Shown here: piece after piece, positions 58,287 through 64,000 of the stretch | How the letters are laid out: each line of letters opens with the position of its first letter | Numbering within the stretch: the stretch's first letter is position 1 | NCBI GenBank assembly: GCA_036897445.1 | Contig: JAYMTL010000002.1 | Coordinates: 62,001 to 126,000 of the forward strand | Reading direction: 5' to 3' | From: Pelargonium tetragonum | Lineage: Eukaryota; Streptophyta; Magnoliopsida; Geraniales; Geraniaceae | DNA length: 64,000 nt | The notes under the pieces: model-generated | The model's database searches: none | The model's input: only the letters and a program-made list of their open reading frames with translations | What the model was told of the DNA's origin: nothing | Made by a program: the position numbers and the translations under genes

Positions 58287-60856
58287 TGATTTTGAGAGGC
58301 TACCCATTGCTTAATAGTTTACTACATCTTTTTCTATCTTATCTTATGGGTGTCAGGCGAATGCTTTAAATACAGTTTATCTAAGGGTTCCCAAGGGCCC
58401 TTAGGTTAGGTCCGTAGTTTAAATAGGAAATTCATTATCTGATCGATCTCTCAATAAGTAAAAAGCGGCAAACTTTGGCCGTGTGAAACCTCTTAACTTA
58501 ACGGGGAACTTCTTTATGTCGGTGGTGTAACTAAACATAACATAAGATTAACTTTCATCATGGACTAAACTTGTCTTGTGCTGGTGATTCCGTTATTTAG
58601 ACTTTTATCTATTAAATTTGACTTATTGCCTTTCAATTTTATACTAAAATTTTTAGGCTTATTTATTACTCCAACTCCCTACTCAACCTAATTTCTAACT
58701 CTTTGCTAGGCAAGTAGGGTTCCGCCTAGAACTAAATAAGGCCCTTTCCAACTATTAAAGCGCATTTCTTAGATTACGGGCTAGTAAGGAACCCCAGGAT
58801 TCCCTGAAAATGTCATTTCTTTTTTAGTATAGCCGAAAAAGCATTTAAGGTTGCAAGATCTCTGTGTCACTCGTTTTCAGTTCGATATGCATTACTTACA
58901 ACTTCAGTTAAAAAAGTCACTTTATTATAATACCGGGCAGTGTCCCTTAGATTCATAACGAGTAAGAGGACATAGGCGTTTCCTAAAGAAGGGGTTTAAC
59001 AAGGATTTTATTTACTCTAATTAATTCTTGAGCAAGGTAAGACACCAAGGTCCAGACTTAAAAGGATCCTCGTATTTTACAATTTTATTAAAAAGAAAGA
59101 CACTTCAAGGTAGAAATCCAATTAGAAATATGTATTTCTATAGAGGATAACAACGCTTAAGTCCTCTATAAAATGTTAAGAGCTTCTAGGTATTCCAATA
59201 TTCTAAAAATACATGAATAAGGAATCCGTTAACTAGAGCCGAAAGTGGGTCAAGTCGGTATGAGATTATCCTTTACAAAAGGGTTGCTTTTTAGGTTTTT
59301 CAGTAGGATTCCTCCCACACTATAAGTACAAGCTTTTTTGACTCCTTAGGCACAACGAAATTTTTTCTTTTTTTATTTCAAAGGAGCACCTTAAGGCGGT
59401 TTACAAAAGGCAAAAAAACAAAGCATCTATTTAGCTTAAGGAATTTCTAGTTTTATGAATCACAGTACTTCGGGGAACCCCAATGAGTCTTCTTTAGATC
59501 TTAATGAGATTAACCTAAGTAAGAATAATCTTCCTCTGATAGCTAAACTTCTTTATGGGTTACCCCTGTTCAAGACCCTTTCTATTTATAATTCTAATCC
59601 AACGGGTCTATAAAATAAAAAAGGGTCCGCATATCCAGTACTCTATTTTCACTTTTTTTTGTAATCTTATCCTAACTAAATTGAATTATGCCTCATCTTC
59701 TGCTTGTGCACAGGAATTTCCGGCCCTTCACTAAATTACTAAAAGTATCCTTTCGCTCAGAATACTGGTGGGATTTGAGAGACCACATATTTAGTACCAA
59801 AAAAAGAATTAGTTATATCTGCCCCTTTTGTATTAGGGGTTTTTGATTTAACTTTACCTCAAGCTTTACAAATAGTGAGTGATAGCCTTTGCAAATTACA
59901 TGCCCTTTTTCGTATAAACTACTTTTTACTACAGCACTTAATATCAAGAACTTGGGACTTTCATAAGTTTTTAAAGGGTCTCTTTACTTCTTTGGTAGTT
60001 AGTCAAGAATAGAATATAGAATGCAATGTGTTTCAGGTAGACCTTCCTTTTATTTCCTTAAACTTGAACCTTATTTAAAGCTTGCAGAGAAAGGAGCCTT
60101 GATAGACGAAGCCGCCTTGTTGTGAAAAGGCGCGCCTAATTTTAGGAGAGAGCTGGTCGATATTTCATGATACCCCGTAAGGAACAAAGAGCCCCGTGCT
60201 ATATAGGTCTACCCTATTGAGTGTAAACCAAATCCTAGTTATTTCTACTCTAGTAAATAATTTAAAGATATATTCCTATCCAAGGACTTAATATTCAACG
60301 TTCTTAGATCTTGTAGGTTTTCCCAAAAATGCTGAATATACTTCCGTTGGGTTTTGGATTGCCTTTTTGATAAAAGGATAGATAAAGAAACGAAACCTCT
60401 AAAAAGGGGGTCCTACTAACTTATATATACTGCAAAACTTCAATTCAAAAGCATGTTACTAAAATTCGAGTAACTAGCTAAACTTTAACCCAAAAATTTT
60501 CTAATGGGTTTGGCCATAACTTTATTTGAAAATTGTAAAGATTCTCCTAAACTAAAATGGACTGCTTTTAACAAAAAGGAGGCCCCGTTATCAGGGACAG
60601 AAAGTGAACGAAGTGCATATAATTAATCCGCGCCCTGTTGGAGGACTTCCAAGAAATCTCGGATATACTAACTTTTAGAGCAATAGATTTACCATGTATT
60701 TTACTCAATCTCGTTACAAGCCTCTCTCTCTTTTTATAGAACTTATAATGAAACAAACTTCGGTTGGTATGAGAATAGAAAACCCCAGCTCTTTTTTAGG
60801 CTTTCTACTCTTTAGCCGCTAAGGGCTCGCCTTAAACAAATATCGGAATCAAATTC

Positions 60857-60880
60857 ACTAGGTATAAAACTTTACCTAGT
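60857..60880. repeat. Hairpin, 8-bp stem followed by an A-run
   Basis: ACTAGGTA and TACCTAGT frame an eight-base loop. No gene is seen on either side. Confidence 0.9.
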
Positions 60881-62889
60881 AAAAACCCAGGGGTGCCAAG
60901 AGAACTGCTTCTTAGTTGTAACTAACTTAAAAGCATGTTATAGCGGTTTCCTAGAAAAGGCACTCCCTGAATATTAAAAAACAAAACTGGATCGAGTATG
61001 GGATATAACCCAGTTTAAAGCAAAGGTTTACTAATATAAATTTCATTTTTTACAAAAAGGGTTCCCTATAAATAACAGGAATTTAAACAGCTATAAAGTA
61101 CTTTAAGAGCTCCCCCAGGTAAAAAATCCTTGTATTACAGAATCCTTTCCCGCTTCCTTTCGCAAGTAATAGTAGGGGCCTTTACTTTAATTGCGGCTCA
61201 TGTATTATTTTGACTTTGACATAAGGGGCTCCGTGTGCTCGGTCTTGAGGATAAAAATCTTATAGTTTTATACTAAAAAAAGAAGGGATATGCCAGGCTG
61301 CTAAATTTATATTTATATATATATACTAGGCCCGTGTATCAAAGTTGAAAGCTCCTTATGGATAGATCCCCTCTCTATAGAGCCAGAGTTGAAGAAGGAA
61401 GAATTCCTTTAAACTTTATGTGACTTCTTTTCGAAGTGGTGTTTTCGAAAGACCTTGTTAGTTATAAAAAGAAGAGCTAATAATGCTCAATTAAATAAAA
61501 AGGATTCCCTTTAGGAGCTCTTACAAGCTCTCGATGCCGGCCTTTCCTTGTAGACTACAGAATTACGAAGCTTCTGCTACAGCATCAGGCTGGTGCCTAT
61601 AAACTCAAAAAAAGAAACTGACTCCTTTCCGAAAAGGTATCCCGCCCAAACCAACTTTTAAAGTTTAGGGGTTCGCTCAGAAAGAACTTTTTACTAGGAA
61701 ATCGGGAATTAGTAAGATTTGTTGTAAACTTTTAGTACTTCAGTAAAAAGGAACGCCTTGAATATACGAAATGCACCCTCTTTAGAGTAACTCTTAGCTT
61801 AAGAATTCCGGTATATCATATTGGGAACACCAAACAAAATTTATTTACTTTACCAAAAAGTCAGATATTGAAATCAAAAGTAGTTTCCTGGGTAGACTTA
61901 GTTATACACTCTGAATTTTTTGGTCAAATCCGCTTGTTGTGAAAGCCTTTCTAAACTTAGGTAAAAGTGCCCGGGGTTCTGCCCTCTTAAGAAAGTTATG
62001 CTAGGAATTTGACAGGCCTGTTAGAGAGTTTTCACTCAATTTAGCTATATAAGGATTAAGGATCCTAAACTTTTATTAGTAAGACTGATTGGACAAGGTT
62101 TTCTTCTCATGAGTTTTCCTTCATTTAAGAGTCAAGAGTTACAGGGCTGGGTAGAATTCCTTTACAAAGGTTTTTCTAGTTCCAGAACTAAACTTATATT
62201 ATAAAAGGGCCTAATAAAGAGAAACTGGATAGAACTCTGAAGAATAGGTTTAACGAGGCGATTCAAGCTCTTTTGAAGTAACGCAATGAATAGACTAGGT
62301 CCAGTACTTTCAATAGAGGGATATATAACTAATTAGAATTTCCTAACTTGACTTGTAAGAAAAATATAGTAAAGTACTTTCTATTTCATAACATAATAAG
62401 AGGCTTATCTGTTAAGGTAGGAAAGCTAGCTTTGAGAAATAATGAGTTTATCCGTCTGAATATCCAGTTTTAAGAGTAATCCATAAATGAAACCTGACCA
62501 AATCTAAGTTTTCGCATATTTTTGTATAGGATACTAACACTTATAACTCCATGATTCCCTTTTTTGCAATTTCTTTTTATATTACTATACTTAAGGACTC
62601 ATTTAATAAAAGCTTTTATTGACTTTATCTAATTACTAAATACCTTAGACCCTTCCTTAATCGGGACAACTACTTAAATCTTACCAACGCATCCTAGCCA
62701 AGTATAAGTAGGTCGTCAAATAATAGGATTCTCTAGGTTTTCAAAACTGAAATTACAATCGCATGTCTTTAAAAAGAAGTGAGCTCCTACTATTTTAACA
62801 AGAGGTATCGTAAAAAGAACTTTTAAGAGTCTATTTGAAAAGAATTACACTCTTCTATAACTGGTAAGGAAAACTTAATTCTATTAATT

Positions 62890-62947
62890 CTTTATAGTAG
62901 CAGGATTCGAACCCATTGTAAGAACGTATGCCTTAATAAAAATAAAG
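62890..62947 (-). pseudogene. tRNA-like remnant, T arm recognisable
   Basis: On the minus strand ATGGGTTCGAATCCTGC gives a T arm with four possible pairs and a standard loop. CTTTAT upstream can pair with ATAAAG downstream as an acceptor-like stem 58 bases apart. The D and anticodon arms are not identifiable. It is one of several such T-arm remnants in the window. Confidence 0.22.
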
Positions 62948-64000
62948 AGGCTAGATATGCGCTATTTTTCTATTTAAATAAATTTTGAATTCTTATTACC
63001 GCGGCTTTCGTCAATAATTTGAGATCCACTTTATCAGGAAAAGAGAACCTTTTAGTTTAAAGTTGTTCTATTTTATAATAATAAAGGAATGCTTCTTATA
63101 AAAAAGGTTCAAAGGACTCTTGTTTTGTACTTCTTAAGTTTTTAATAGAATTTTTATTCTTCTTGTATATTCTATATTTTTTTAGGGGCCAATTTCAGGA
63201 ATTAGTTCTCGGTCTCCCTTCTAGTTAAGTGAGTTTCATACTCATTTAGAAAGGGTTTGGTCTCTTGATTAATGGGAGTTTGCTCTATTAAAAACCTAGC
63301 TGTGTTTCTTGTTCAAGGATAATAAACATCTGAAATAAGGCACCCCCTTACTTAGCCCTAATTATACGGGGGAACCCCATTGAAGGTAAGAAATTTTTGT
63401 TTCGGAAAAGTCTTTCTATGGATATCAGGGCTCTCCTCTTCTCTTATAGTTATGAGTATTATAAAATAATTGCAAGATATTATGTAAGAGTCTATTTTCT
63501 TTATTGCCCTTGTTTAACTCTTACCTGTTTTTTTACGAGCATCCCAGGGCTCCTAGACTATTATTCTGATAACATTGTGGAGTGCTTTTTTGTTATTTAT
63601 AAATCTCTTAGTGCCTCTACTGATAAGGATGCTACCCACTAGGATTCCCAGATATTATGGGCTTGCCCGAGACTCCTTGGCTTTAAGAAATTCCTTTGAA
63701 GCAACCAGTTTTCGACTGAACTTCAGAGAGAAATAGAAAATGTAAAAAAAAAGAGAGTGAGTTAATAATCAGAAAGTACTCTATAAAAAGATTAACAAAT
63801 ATCCCGCGGAATTGGGCATAAGAGTACGTCACAAGTTCAAAAGCTGTTACCTATGGTAAGGAAAAAGCTCGAGAAGTTGTTATCCGCTCTTCTCCTAATT
63901 TCTGTCCTATTCCTAGTTCCGTAAAGCCGAATGGTTTAACTCTTAGATTTAGATACGGCGCGCCCACGCTAGACATTTAGGAATATATAGACAGAAAGCG

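Larger units (their letters stand above)
51846..64000. other. Spacer upstream of ccmB to the window end
   Basis: More than 12 kb with no supported gene. It holds tandem micro-duplications near 53.7, 55.05, 55.36 and 58.0-58.3 kb, the hairpin at 60857 and three weak tRNA-like texts. Small near-palindromes are very dense around 60.4-61.4 kb, where I count about ten by eye. Confidence 0.65.

Noticed and set aside
62996-63012. ATTACCGCGGCT, the reverse complement of a core small-subunit rRNA motif
   Set aside because: Twelve bases only, with no rRNA-like sequence on either side.

Overview
The window is AT-rich, gene-poor DNA with one clearly intact gene, ccmB, on the minus strand at 51168-51845. 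ccmB encodes the membrane subunit of the mitochondrial heme exporter for cytochrome c maturation (system I). Its sequence is of the green-plant (streptophyte) type, and it reads correctly in genomic DNA with the standard code: TGG for Trp, TGA as stop, and no obvious need for C-to-U editing. This suggests a streptophyte alga or a weakly editing early land plant. I cannot name a species.

The rest reads as a graveyard. First, there are decayed tRNA copies with organelle-like character. The best is a Met(CAU) tRNA at 37650-37718; weaker ones resemble Arg(UCU), Leu(UAA) and a class II tRNA. Second, there are heavily decayed relatives of the core histone genes, recognisable only as short conserved blocks. 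H2B-like remnants (minus) sit left of H2A-like remnants (plus) near 3.4/3.65, 5.3/5.5, 11.9/12.2, 26.9/27.15 and 27.4/27.6 kb, which is the divergent H2A-H2B layout common in eukaryotes. H2A-like pieces also lie near 42.15, 44.2-44.5 and 47.4 kb, H3-like pieces near 43.1 and 46.8 kb, and H4-like pieces near 30.3 and 37.2 kb. All of these calls were made by eye and are moderate at best.

The two fossil classes point to different compartments: organellar for ccmB and the tRNAs, nuclear for the histones. Either this is an expanded mitochondrial genome that has absorbed nuclear DNA, or it is nuclear DNA carrying mitochondrial insertions. The sequence alone does not decide.

The spacer DNA has a distinct texture. 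TpA is common while CpA and TpG are scarce, unlike inside ccmB. There are very many small A-tract/G-run/C-run/T-tract near-palindromes, many perfect two-copy micro-duplications of 7-16 bp plus one of 60 bp, and a few strong hairpins. Layout: 1-12.3 kb holds histone remnants, a class II tRNA-like copy and a possible 75-codon gene. 12.3-26.9 kb is almost featureless. 26.9-48 kb is the richest in remnants. 48-64 kb holds ccmB, the Leu-like tRNA remnant and little else.
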